Of a stretch of 64,000 nt of DNA, positions 56,417-64,000 are shown in pieces. The notes below the pieces were generated by a model. The model was not told where the DNA came from, made no database searches, and was given only the letters and a program-made list of their open reading frames with translations. Numbering within the stretch: position 1 is the first letter of the stretch; each line of letters begins with the position of its first letter. The DNA is taken from the NCBI GenBank assembly GCA_016215445.1, contig JACRJL010000003.1:342924-406923 (forward strand), given 5' to 3'. Origin of the DNA: Candidatus Roizmanbacteria bacterium (GTDB lineage Bacteria; Patescibacteriota; Microgenomatia; UBA1406; GWC2-37-13). A program made the translations under genes and the position numbers.

Positions 56417-57165
56417 TAGATTTAAAACAACCGCAGGAAATCGAAATCATGAAGGAAGGCGGTTCGAAACTAAGGGCTGTAGTAAAGGCACTTTTAAATA
56501 ATATTGACGTAGGGATGACCACCAAGGCAGTTGATGAAATAGCAGAAGATCTTATAAAAAAGCAGGGTGGTGAATCGTCTTTCAAAAGAGTTAAGGGTTA
56601 TTTTTGGACGACATGTTTGACTATAAATGAACAGGCCGTACACACTCCACCTTCAGACAGAAAACTCAAGGTCGGTGATGTCTTTACTTTAGACATAGGC
56701 ATGTATTTCAAAGGTTATCATACTGATTTTGCAACTACGATTTATATAGGTAGAACCCCTGATAAAGAGACAGAAAGATTTTTACAAACTGGGAAAAAGG
56801 CTTTGAATTTGGCTATTAAACAAGCAAAGGTGAGTAATCGTTTGGGTGACATTTCGGCCGCAATTGAAAAAGAAGTTTACGGTCAAGGATATTTCATTTT
56901 GAAAGAGCTTACAGGTCATGGAATAGGAAAACAATTACACGAAGACCCTTATGTCTTTGGTTTCAAAGAACGGCCGTTGGAAAAAACTATCAAGTTACAG
57001 CCCGGATTGGTGATCGCCATCGAAGTGATTTACTCAAAAGGAAGCGAAGAGATTGCTTATGAAAAAAATAATGATTGGTCAATTGTTAGTGCCGATCGAA
57101 GTTTATCGGCTTGTTTCGAGCATACAGTTGCAATAACAAAAAAAGAGACCTTGGTTTTGACCTAA
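56413..57165 (+). CDS. map: type I methionine aminopeptidase
   Basis: VHTPPSDRKLKVGDVFTLDIGMYFKGYHTDFATTIYIG; GHGIGKQLHEDPYV. Confidence 0.97.
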   Translation: MIDLKQPQEIEIMKEGGSKLRAVVKALLNNIDVGMTTKAVDEIAEDLIKKQGGESSFKRVKGYFWTTCLTINEQAVHTPPSDRKLKVGDVFTLDIGMYFKGYHTDFATTIYIGRTPDKETERFLQTGKKALNLAIKQAKVSNRLGDISAAIEKEVYGQGYFILKELTGHGIGKQLHEDPYVFGFKERPLEKTIKLQPGLVIAIEVIYSKGSEEIAYEKNNDWSIVSADRSLSACFEHTVAITKKETLVLT

Positions 57166-57188
57166 AGTTATGGTAGAATATTAGGTTT

Positions 57189-57404
57189 ATGAAAGATAAC
57201 GTTATTATCGTTGAGGGAGAAGTAACGGAAAATCTTCCCAACACTTTATTTAAAGTTAAGCTTTTTAATTCGGAAAAGGTGATTTTATGCTATTTGTCCG
57301 GGAAAATGAGAAAAAATTATATAAAAATTCTTCCCGGCGACAAAATAAGAGCGGAAATCACCCCTTATGATTTAAATCGGGGAAGAATTGTTTATAGAAT
57401 ATGA
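57189..57404 (+). CDS. infA: translation initiation factor IF-1
   Basis: [64 protein letters not shown]. Confidence 0.96.
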   Translation: MKDNVIIVEGEVTENLPNTLFKVKLFNSEKVILCYLSGKMRKNYIKILPGDKIRAEITPYDLNRGRIVYRI

Positions 57405-57514
57405 AAATAGCATCATCAGTAAAAAAAATTTGCGCCAAATGTAAAATGGTTAAAAGAAAAGGTAGATTATATGTTATTTGCAGCAACGTTAAACATAAGC
57501 AAAAACAAGCTTAA
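57401..57514 (+). CDS. rpmJ: 50S ribosomal protein L36, 37 aa
   Basis: Read by hand: [41 protein letters not shown] overlap with infA. Confidence 0.95.
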   Translation: MKIASSVKKICAKCKMVKRKGRLYVICSNVKHKQKQA

Positions 57515-57519
57515 ATAAT

Positions 57520-57957
57520 ATGGCAAGAATATTAGGAGTTACATTACCGGATGAAAAAAGAATTGATTACGCTTTAACTTTACTTTATGGACTTGGTTGG
57601 AAGAATGTAGTGTCTGTTTTACAACAGTCAAAAATCGATCCAAAAAGAAAAGTTAAAGATATCAAAGAAGAAGAGTTTAAGAAAATAAACGAAGTTATTG
57701 ATAAGAACTTCAAAGTTGAAGGAGAGTTAAGAGAAGCAATAAGCGAAAGTATCAAAAGATTAAGAGAAATTGGCAGTTACAGGGGTATTAGGCATTTAAA
57801 AGGTTTGCCAGTTAGAGGGCAAAGAACCAAGTCCAATGCTCGTACAAAGCGCGGTAAAAGGAAGACAGTCGGAGCGCTAAGAAAAGAGGCTTGGGCAAAA
57901 TTAGAGTCTGGTAAGACAGGCGTACCGGTAACAGAAGAAAAACCAGTCGCAAAATAA
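57520..57957 (+). CDS. rpsM: 30S ribosomal protein S13
   Basis: ILGVTLPDEKRIDYALTLLYGLG; GSYRGIRHLKGLPVRGQRTKSNARTKRG. Confidence 0.98.
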   Translation: MARILGVTLPDEKRIDYALTLLYGLGWKNVVSVLQQSKIDPKRKVKDIKEEEFKKINEVIDKNFKVEGELREAISESIKRLREIGSYRGIRHLKGLPVRGQRTKSNARTKRGKRKTVGALRKEAWAKLESGKTGVPVTEEKPVAK

Positions 57958-57968
57958 ATTAAATAAAT

Positions 57969-58343
57969 ATGGCAAAAAAACAAACCCAAAAAATAGTTGA
58001 AAGAGGTAGAATCTACATTACTGCTACTTTTAATAACACTTTAGTTACTGTGACAGATGAAAAAGGGAATCCGGTTGTAACAGGTTCTTCAGGTATGCAT
58101 GGATTTACAGGAACCAGAAAATCAACTCCTCACGCTGCTACAGTTACAACGGAGTCAGTTATAAAAAAGGCTGTTGAAAATCATAATTTACAGACCGCCG
58201 ATATTTTTGTCAAAGGAATCGGGCCTGGTCGAGAGGCATCTCTAAGAGCGATAAAAGCATCAAAAATTGAAGTAAACAGGATTATAGATATTACCCCGAT
58301 TCCTCATAATGGGGTAAGACCGCCGAAAGTGAGGAGAGTCTAA
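57969..58343 (+). CDS. rpsK: 30S ribosomal protein S11
   Basis: GRIYITATFNNTLVTVTDEKGNPVVTGSSGMHGFTGTRKSTPHAA; ITPIPHNGVRPPKVRRV. Confidence 0.98.
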   Translation: MAKKQTQKIVERGRIYITATFNNTLVTVTDEKGNPVVTGSSGMHGFTGTRKSTPHAATVTTESVIKKAVENHNLQTADIFVKGIGPGREASLRAIKASKIEVNRIIDITPIPHNGVRPPKVRRV

Positions 58344-58344
58344 A

Positions 58345-58965
58345 ATGAGATATACAGGACCAAAAAATAGAATTGCCCGAAGAGAAGGTATGGACTTAGG
58401 TTTAAAAACACCAGGAAGTAAGTCTCACACTCGTCTTTTGAACAAGTTGACTGTTTTACCTGGTCAACACGGAATAAGAAAAAGAAGGAAGGTTTCAGAA
58501 AGAGGCACTCAGTTGAGAGAAAAACAAAAGCTTCGATATATTTTCGGAATTACCGAGAAACAACTCAAGAATTATTTCAAAAAAGCCGTTATTAAGAAAG
58601 GAAATACAGCTTTATACATCTCCCAATATTTGGAGAAGCGGTTAGACAATATTGTTTACCGACTAGCTTTAGCTCCAACAAGGGCGTCAGCTCGGCAGCT
58701 TATTGTTCATGGTCATATTGCCGTTAACGATAAAAAAATGTCTATTCCTTCTTATCAGGTAAAAACTGGAGATAAAATCTCTTTCTTGAAAGATAAAACT
58801 GCAAAAATTCCTTATATAGAAAAAACACTTACAAACAAAGATAGTTTTTTCCCAAATTGGTTAGAAAAAAAAGCTATTGCTGGAATGATGACTGCCGAAC
58901 CTACAAACGACGAAATTTCAAAACAAATTAATCTAAGGTTAATAATTGAGTTTTATTCTCGTTAA
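58345..58965 (+). CDS. rpsD: 30S ribosomal protein S4
   Basis: MRYTGPKNRIARREGMDLGLK; YLEKRLDNIVYRLALAPTRASARQLIVHGHIAVN. Confidence 0.98.
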   Translation: MRYTGPKNRIARREGMDLGLKTPGSKSHTRLLNKLTVLPGQHGIRKRRKVSERGTQLREKQKLRYIFGITEKQLKNYFKKAVIKKGNTALYISQYLEKRLDNIVYRLALAPTRASARQLIVHGHIAVNDKKMSIPSYQVKTGDKISFLKDKTAKIPYIEKTLTNKDSFFPNWLEKKAIAGMMTAEPTNDEISKQINLRLIIEFYSR

Positions 58966-58985
58966 TTAATAATTTTTATTTTTTT

Positions 58986-59906
58986 ATGTTAAATCCAAAT
59001 TTTTTCACCCAGAAACACGAGGAGGGTAATTACGGTAAGTTTATTTTTGAACCATTACCTCTTAGTTTTGGCCAAAGTTTAGGCCACTCTTTAAGAAGAA
59101 CAATTATGTCTTCTTTGAAGGGAGCAGCTGTTACACAAGTTAAAATAGAGGGAGCTCCTCATCTCTTTTCCACTTTGCCAGGTGTAAAAGAATCAGTCCT
59201 TGAGATTGTTTTGAACCTAAAGCAACTGAAATTTAACGTTAAGGAAGCTGGTACTTTTAAAATTTCTCTTGAGGTTAAAGGTGCGAAAAAAGTTTACGGA
59301 AAAGATATCGAAGGAGAGATTGAACCTGTCAATAAAGATTTATATCTCGGGGAAATCAGTGATGATAAGGGCAAACTTTCGTTGGAAGCGATTGTCGAAG
59401 TTGGCTATGGTTATTCGACAGTCGAGGAAAGAGAACAGAAGGAATTTGGTTTTATTGCTGTTGATGCTTTTTTCTCACCGATTAAAAAAGTTAACGCCAA
59501 GGTTGAAGAAACCAGAGTCGGTAGAAAAGCAAATTATGAAAAGCTTACTTTGGAAGTCTGGACTGATGGTAGTTTGACTCCTTCCGATGCAGTCAAACAG
59601 GCCTCAGTTTTGCTTTCAGAATATTTTGCCCATATCTTATCAGGTAAAGATACACCTTCTGCCAAAAAAGAAAAGACAGCTGAAGAAGTAAAGCAAGAAG
59701 AGATCGATAAGAAGTTATACGAAATTATAATCGACGAACTCAACCTGCCTTCTCGAGTCATTAATGCACTGCTTCGCGAAAAAATTGAAACAGTGGCTGA
59801 CTTGATCAAAGTAGGTAAAGAGAAACTAATTGAAATGAAGGGAGTCGGTAAGAAATCGATTCAATTAATAGAGGAAGAATTAAAAAAAATGGGAGTTGAG
59901 ATATGA
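58986..59906 (+). CDS. rpoA: DNA-directed RNA polymerase subunit alpha
   Basis: FEPLPLSFGQSLGHSLRRTIMSSLKGAAVTQVKIEG; C-terminal alphaCTD helix-hairpin-helix. Confidence 0.98.
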   Translation: MLNPNFFTQKHEEGNYGKFIFEPLPLSFGQSLGHSLRRTIMSSLKGAAVTQVKIEGAPHLFSTLPGVKESVLEIVLNLKQLKFNVKEAGTFKISLEVKGAKKVYGKDIEGEIEPVNKDLYLGEISDDKGKLSLEAIVEVGYGYSTVEEREQKEFGFIAVDAFFSPIKKVNAKVEETRVGRKANYEKLTLEVWTDGSLTPSDAVKQASVLLSEYFAHILSGKDTPSAKKEKTAEEVKQEEIDKKLYEIIIDELNLPSRVINALLREKIETVADLIKVGKEKLIEMKGVGKKSIQLIEEELKKMGVEI

Positions 59907-60331
59907 GACATGGAGTTAAAAAAATAAAGTTTACTTCGGGAATAGATGCCAACAGAATGTTGATGAGAAAGCTGGCTGTTAATTTTTTGTCTAAAGGTTA
60001 TCTGCAGACGACTCTTATTAAAGCCAAAGCTCTTAAAACGCATCTTGAAAAATTGGTATCGAAAATGAAGGTTAAAAACGAATCTAATAAAAATTATTTA
60101 CTTCGTTATTTAGCGGAAACTAAGATAGTCAACGATTGTTTTGATCGTGTCGGCCCGGCCTTAGAAAAGATCAGAGGCGGATATGTCAGAATAATCAAAG
60201 TTGGAATGAGGAGCGCTGATGGTTCTTCGATGGCTAAAGTTGAATGGGCCTATCCAGTGCTCAAAGAAGAAAAAAAAACGCAAGTAAAACAAACCGCCTC
60301 CGTTAAAACTACGGCGGCCAAAGAAAAATGA
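59903..60331 (+). CDS. rplQ: 50S ribosomal protein L17
   Basis: MRHGVKKIKFTSGIDANRMLMRKLAVNFLSKGYLQTTLIKAKALKTHLEKLVSK. Confidence 0.96.
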   Translation: MRHGVKKIKFTSGIDANRMLMRKLAVNFLSKGYLQTTLIKAKALKTHLEKLVSKMKVKNESNKNYLLRYLAETKIVNDCFDRVGPALEKIRGGYVRIIKVGMRSADGSSMAKVEWAYPVLKEEKKTQVKQTASVKTTAAKEK

Positions 60332-60762
60332 AAAACCCAACCCAACAAACAAAATCAGTTAAAGCCAAAGAAATAAATAGAAAATGGCATCTTTTTGATG
60401 TCAAAGGTAAGATTTTGGGTAGAATGGCTTCGGAGATAAGTCAGTTATTACAGGGAAAAAACAAAGTCAACTATGTTTCTTATTTGGACATGGGTGATTA
60501 TGTAGTTGTTATAAATGCAAAAAAGGTGGCAATCTCAGGAAGAAAAAATAAAACCAAAGTTTATACAAACTATTCTGGTTATCCAGGTGGATTAAGAATG
60601 GTTACTTATGAAAAACTTCTTGAACAAAATCCTGGATTGATCATAAAAAACGCCGTTTCCGGAATGTTACCAAAGAATAAATTCAGGGATGTGAGATTAA
60701 ATAGATTATTTATTTTTGCAGATGAAAATCATCCGTATAAAAACAAGTTTATAAAGTTATAA
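60328..60762 (+). CDS. rplM: 50S ribosomal protein L13
   Basis: RKWHLFDVKGKILGRMASEISQLLQGKNKVNYVSYLDMGDYVVVINAKKVAISGRK. Confidence 0.97.
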   Translation: MKNPTQQTKSVKAKEINRKWHLFDVKGKILGRMASEISQLLQGKNKVNYVSYLDMGDYVVVINAKKVAISGRKNKTKVYTNYSGYPGGLRMVTYEKLLEQNPGLIIKNAVSGMLPKNKFRDVRLNRLFIFADENHPYKNKFIKL

Positions 60763-60783
60763 AGTTCATAAAGTTTACAAAGA
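60745..60783. repeat. 8-9-bp degenerate tandem repeat across rplM end and rplM-rpsI spacer
   Basis: AAGTTTATA AAGTTATA AAGTTCATA AAGTTTACA AAG. Confidence 0.65.
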
Positions 60784-61235
60784 TGGCTAAAAAAACAAAA
60801 AACATAGAATATTACGAAGCAATCGGACGTAGAAAAAGAGCTGTTGCTCGAGTCAGATTATATCTTCTAGGTAAGGACAAGACTGCCAGTGTTGGCAATC
60901 TTAAGATCAAGGCAGGTGAGGTCTATATCAATAAAAAGCCTTTTGATAAAGTTTTTGTCGAAGATTATAAAAGAAATTTTATTTTAGCACCCCTTAAGAT
61001 GACTCAAAACGAAGGAAGATTCGCAATTTCCATATTAACCGAGGGCGGTGGAAAAAATGGTCAACTCGAAGCAATCGTTCATGGATTAGCCAGAGTTTTG
61101 ACAGTTAGTGATGAATCCTACAAAGTATCACTAAAAAAAGCCGGACTATTGACAAGAGATCCAAGAAAAAAAGAAAGAAGAAAAGTTGGGACCGGCGGAA
61201 AAGCGCGAAGAACCAAGCAATCGCCGAAACGATAA
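60783..61235 (+). CDS. rpsI: 30S ribosomal protein S9
   Basis: YYEAIGRRKRAVARVRLY; LTRDPRKKERRKVGTGGKARRTKQSPKR. Confidence 0.97.
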   Translation: MAKKTKNIEYYEAIGRRKRAVARVRLYLLGKDKTASVGNLKIKAGEVYINKKPFDKVFVEDYKRNFILAPLKMTQNEGRFAISILTEGGGKNGQLEAIVHGLARVLTVSDESYKVSLKKAGLLTRDPRKKERRKVGTGGKARRTKQSPKR

Positions 61236-61247
61236 TTAGTCCAAAAT

Positions 61248-62132
61248 ATGATTTCTCTCTCTATAATCATTGTTTCCTTTAATACACGTCAAGTTACCTC
61301 CGAATGTCTTGTTAGTTTAAAAAAAAATCTTAAAAAATATCCTTTAGAGTATGAAGTTATTGTTGTTGATAATGGATCAACCGATAATAGTGTTCAGATG
61401 CTTAATAGCATGGCTTCCCAATGGAATAATTTAAAAGTGACTTTGTCCAAAAAGAACTTAGGCTATGGGAAAGGAAACAATTTGGGATTAGAACGGTCAA
61501 AAGGGAAGTACGTCCTCTATTTGAATTCAGATGCAATAGTTAGCAACATCGATTTTAATGACATTATTAATCTATTTGAGACTCAAAAAGATCTAGGTGC
61601 ATTAACTGTCAAGGTTGTTTTACTGACAGGTGAAATCGATCCGGCATCCCATCGAGGTTTGCCGACCTTGTGGCGTTCTTTTTGTTACTTTTTGGGGCTC
61701 GAAAATTTTTTTAGGCCAGTTCCTTATCTAAACAAAATATTTGGAGGGTATCATTTGGTTAATTTAAATTTAAAGGAAATTCACGAGATCGAAGTACCAA
61801 CGGGAGCATTTCTATTCGCAAGAAAGAATTTGATAGACAGAATTGGCGGATTTGATAAGGATTATTTTGCCTACGGAGAAGATATTGAAATAGCCTATCA
61901 GATAAGAAAATTAGGTTATAAGATTATTTATTATCCCTTATGGAAGGTACTTCACTTAAAATCGATCTCCGGCCTTAAAAAATCTAATCAGAAAATAAGA
62001 AAAAAGACCAATTTTCATTTTTACGATTCGATGAAGATTTTCTATCGAAAACACTATGCCAAGGACCATAGTCTGTTGATAAACAGTTTGGTCTATCTGG
62101 CTATTAATCTTAAAAGTAAATTTGCCAAATGA
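61248..62132 (+). CDS. GT2 family glycosyltransferase (rhamnosyltransferase-like)
   Basis: SLSIIIVSFNTRQVTSECLVSL; VDNGSTDNSVQML; NLGYGKGNNLGLERSKGKYVLYLNSDAIV. Confidence 0.93.
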   Translation: MISLSIIIVSFNTRQVTSECLVSLKKNLKKYPLEYEVIVVDNGSTDNSVQMLNSMASQWNNLKVTLSKKNLGYGKGNNLGLERSKGKYVLYLNSDAIVSNIDFNDIINLFETQKDLGALTVKVVLLTGEIDPASHRGLPTLWRSFCYFLGLENFFRPVPYLNKIFGGYHLVNLNLKEIHEIEVPTGAFLFARKNLIDRIGGFDKDYFAYGEDIEIAYQIRKLGYKIIYYPLWKVLHLKSISGLKKSNQKIRKKTNFHFYDSMKIFYRKHYAKDHSLLINSLVYLAINLKSKFAK

Positions 62133-63229
62133 AAAAAATCGGGATAGACGCCAGGCTCTATTTTCAGACTGGCATAGGTACTTATCTTCAGAATCTCTTA
62201 TTTTATCTTGACAAAAAAAACCCCAAAAAGGAAGTTTACTATATTTATTTGCGGAAACAGGACTCGCTAAAAATTAACTTTAAAAGCAAAAACATTGTCA
62301 AAAAGGTAGCCGATCAAAAATGGCACAGTTTTTCCGAACAAACTTCTTTTTTATTGAGTTTGCTCAAGGACGATCTTGATTTAATGCATTTTACTTATTT
62401 CAGCTATCCAATTTTTTATTGGAGAAAATTTGTTGCCACTGTCCATGATACTACTCCTTTGCTATTTAAAACCGGAAAAGCCTCGACAAAAAACCATTTC
62501 ATTTACCGCCTAAAACATTTTTTTCTAAAGATAGTAGTCAGATTGCAAATTGAAAGAGCGGTGCAAATTATTACTCCGACTAATACTGTTAAAAATCAAC
62601 TTATTGATATATACGGAGCGAAAATTGCTGGAAAAACTTTGACTATCTATGAAGGAGTTAGTCATACTATTTTTGGAACAAAAGAAAATAATCTTCTCGA
62701 CAAAAAATTTAAAGACTTTTTTCTTTACGTAGGTAACTTTTATCCACATAAAAACGTTGAAAGACTTATAGACGCTTTTGGTAAAGTTTCAAGTAAATAC
62801 ACTTTAATTCTTGTTGGACCGAACGATTATTTTACGGAAAGAATTTCTCGTTATATTCGTTCTTCTAAATTCGGGAATAGAATAGTTTTACTCAAAAACC
62901 CTCCGACTTCAGATTTAGTTTTTTTCTACAAGAATACTGAAGCTATAGTTCATCCGTCTCTTTCAGAAGGATTTGGTCTACCGCTTTTGGAGGCAGCTTA
63001 TTTTGGAAGACCAATAATTGCCTCCAATATTGATGTTTTTAGAGAATTATGGAAGGACCAATATGTTGCTTTTGATCCAAGTAATGTAGAAGATATAAGT
63101 AATAAACTTGTAGAGTTTATTCGGAAACGATCTTCATTTAGTTTCGATATGTTTATCAAAAAATACTCTTTCGAAAAAATGACAGAAGAAACTATAAAAA
63201 TCTACCATAAAGTGACCCAAAATTCCTGA
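62129..63229 (+). CDS. GT4 family glycosyltransferase
   Basis: GIDARLYFQTGIGTYLQNLL; FLYVGNFYPHKNVERLIDAF; VHPSLSEGFGLPLLEAAYFGRPIIAS. Confidence 0.94.
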   Translation: MKKIGIDARLYFQTGIGTYLQNLLFYLDKKNPKKEVYYIYLRKQDSLKINFKSKNIVKKVADQKWHSFSEQTSFLLSLLKDDLDLMHFTYFSYPIFYWRKFVATVHDTTPLLFKTGKASTKNHFIYRLKHFFLKIVVRLQIERAVQIITPTNTVKNQLIDIYGAKIAGKTLTIYEGVSHTIFGTKENNLLDKKFKDFFLYVGNFYPHKNVERLIDAFGKVSSKYTLILVGPNDYFTERISRYIRSSKFGNRIVLLKNPPTSDLVFFYKNTEAIVHPSLSEGFGLPLLEAAYFGRPIIASNIDVFRELWKDQYVAFDPSNVEDISNKLVEFIRKRSSFSFDMFIKKYSFEKMTEETIKIYHKVTQNS

Positions 63230-64000
63230 AGAGCGAGAATTTGAACCGACTGCATAATTAAAATTATTAAAAAAGCTTTCGTTGTCAATTTAAGTTTATT
63301 GGTCAAAAAATTCCCGACGACTAAAACAAGGGGAAACATAAGGGGGAGCCAAATTCTGCCAACTTCACCTCTTACCGCACCGGAAAAATTTAAAAATAAA
63401 ATCATTAATGTAAAAGAAACGAATAGCGGTTCTCTAATTTTTTTAAAAAACAAGGTCATGTATGTAATAGTAATTGGTATTCCTGTAAAGACAAAGAAGT
63501 CATAAAGATTATAGAACGTCCAAATCAAATATGGACGATTTTTCGGTAAACCTGTCATCAATGTGTAGGAAACGGTTATGACGTTGTAACCTGTTAGAAA
63601 AATAATAATATAAAAAATGGATAGCCCGGTTAAAAAAGAAAAAATTAACCTTTTCTTTTTTATTAAATAGAGTAGATAAATGAATGACAAAGGTAGTAGA
63701 GATAAACTGAAAAATATCCCGAAAGCAAAAAGTAAACCGGAAATGAATACTAAGACCTGACTATTACTCTTGAGGCCTTTTATGAAAAATAAAAAACTCG
63801 TTAAAAAAAATATAGGGAAAAAAACATCGGAAAGGGGAGTAAATAAAGTTAAGGCCGGTATAAAAACCGCCAAAACAGTAGACCTTAAGGCCGTTTTGTT
63901 ATCGAATAGATTCTTGGCAATATAAAATAAAGGAATAATATTCAGTGATCCGATGATGGGAATAATAAAGGCTGAAACAACCGCAGTGGATCTTTGAGTA
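63202..64000 (-). CDS. polytopic membrane protein, probable membrane glycosyltransferase (5' end beyond window)
   Basis: Frame of the 63202..63873 ORF stays open to the window edge (TQRSTAVVSAFIIPIIGSLNIIPLFYIAKNLFDNKTALRSTVLAVFIPALTLFTPL). RSTAVVSAF pattern and TM helices. Confidence 0.75.
   Translation of the reverse strand, partial: TQRSTAVVSAFIIPIIGSLNIIPLFYIAKNLFDNKTALRSTVLAVFIPALTLFTPLSDVFFPIFFLTSFLFFIKGLKSNSQVLVFISGLLFAFGIFFSLSLLPLSFIYLLYLIKKKRLIFSFLTGLSIFYIIIFLTGYNVITVSYTLMTGLPKNRPYLIWTFYNLYDFFVFTGIPITITYMTLFFKKIREPLFVSFTLMILFLNFSGAVRGEVGRIWLPLMFPLVLVVGNFLTNKLKLTTKAFLIILIMQSVQILALQEFWVTLW

Overview
This is a gene-dense, AT-rich bacterial chromosome segment. Gene content and several absences point to a Candidate Phyla Radiation (Patescibacteria) genome, probably Microgenomates-like; that placement is inferred from recognised proteins, with no database search. 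It carries DUF4012 and DUF4446/DUF3048 proteins, secDF, hrcA-grpE-dnaK-dnaJ, an epmA-like/efp pair, radA/argS, a nucleotide-sugar cluster, miaB, wecA-like, glyA, a UvrD-nuclease fusion, and a long tuf / ribosomal-protein / secY / adk / map / rpoA super-cluster. The best non-coding finding is a divergent FMN riboswitch (RFN element) on the minus strand at about 38092-38217, upstream of an EamA-family transporter and a stand-alone riboflavin kinase. Its P1/CGGGG segment can pair with the 5' arm of a terminator abutting the start codon. Other regulatory signals are a terminator/antiterminator leader with a near-consensus promoter in front of rplC (45637-45764), a CIRCE-geometry operator overlapping a near-leaderless hrcA promoter (12954-12991), and a recurring layout with the -10 box 7-8 nt before the start codon. 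Further signals are a GC-rich 72-bp palindromic insertion inside miaB, degenerate short tandem repeats in or beside several genes, and a relocated rpsS with no rpmD. No CRISPR array, transposon, prophage or rRNA was recognised. Both ends of the window cut coding regions that the ORF track misses.
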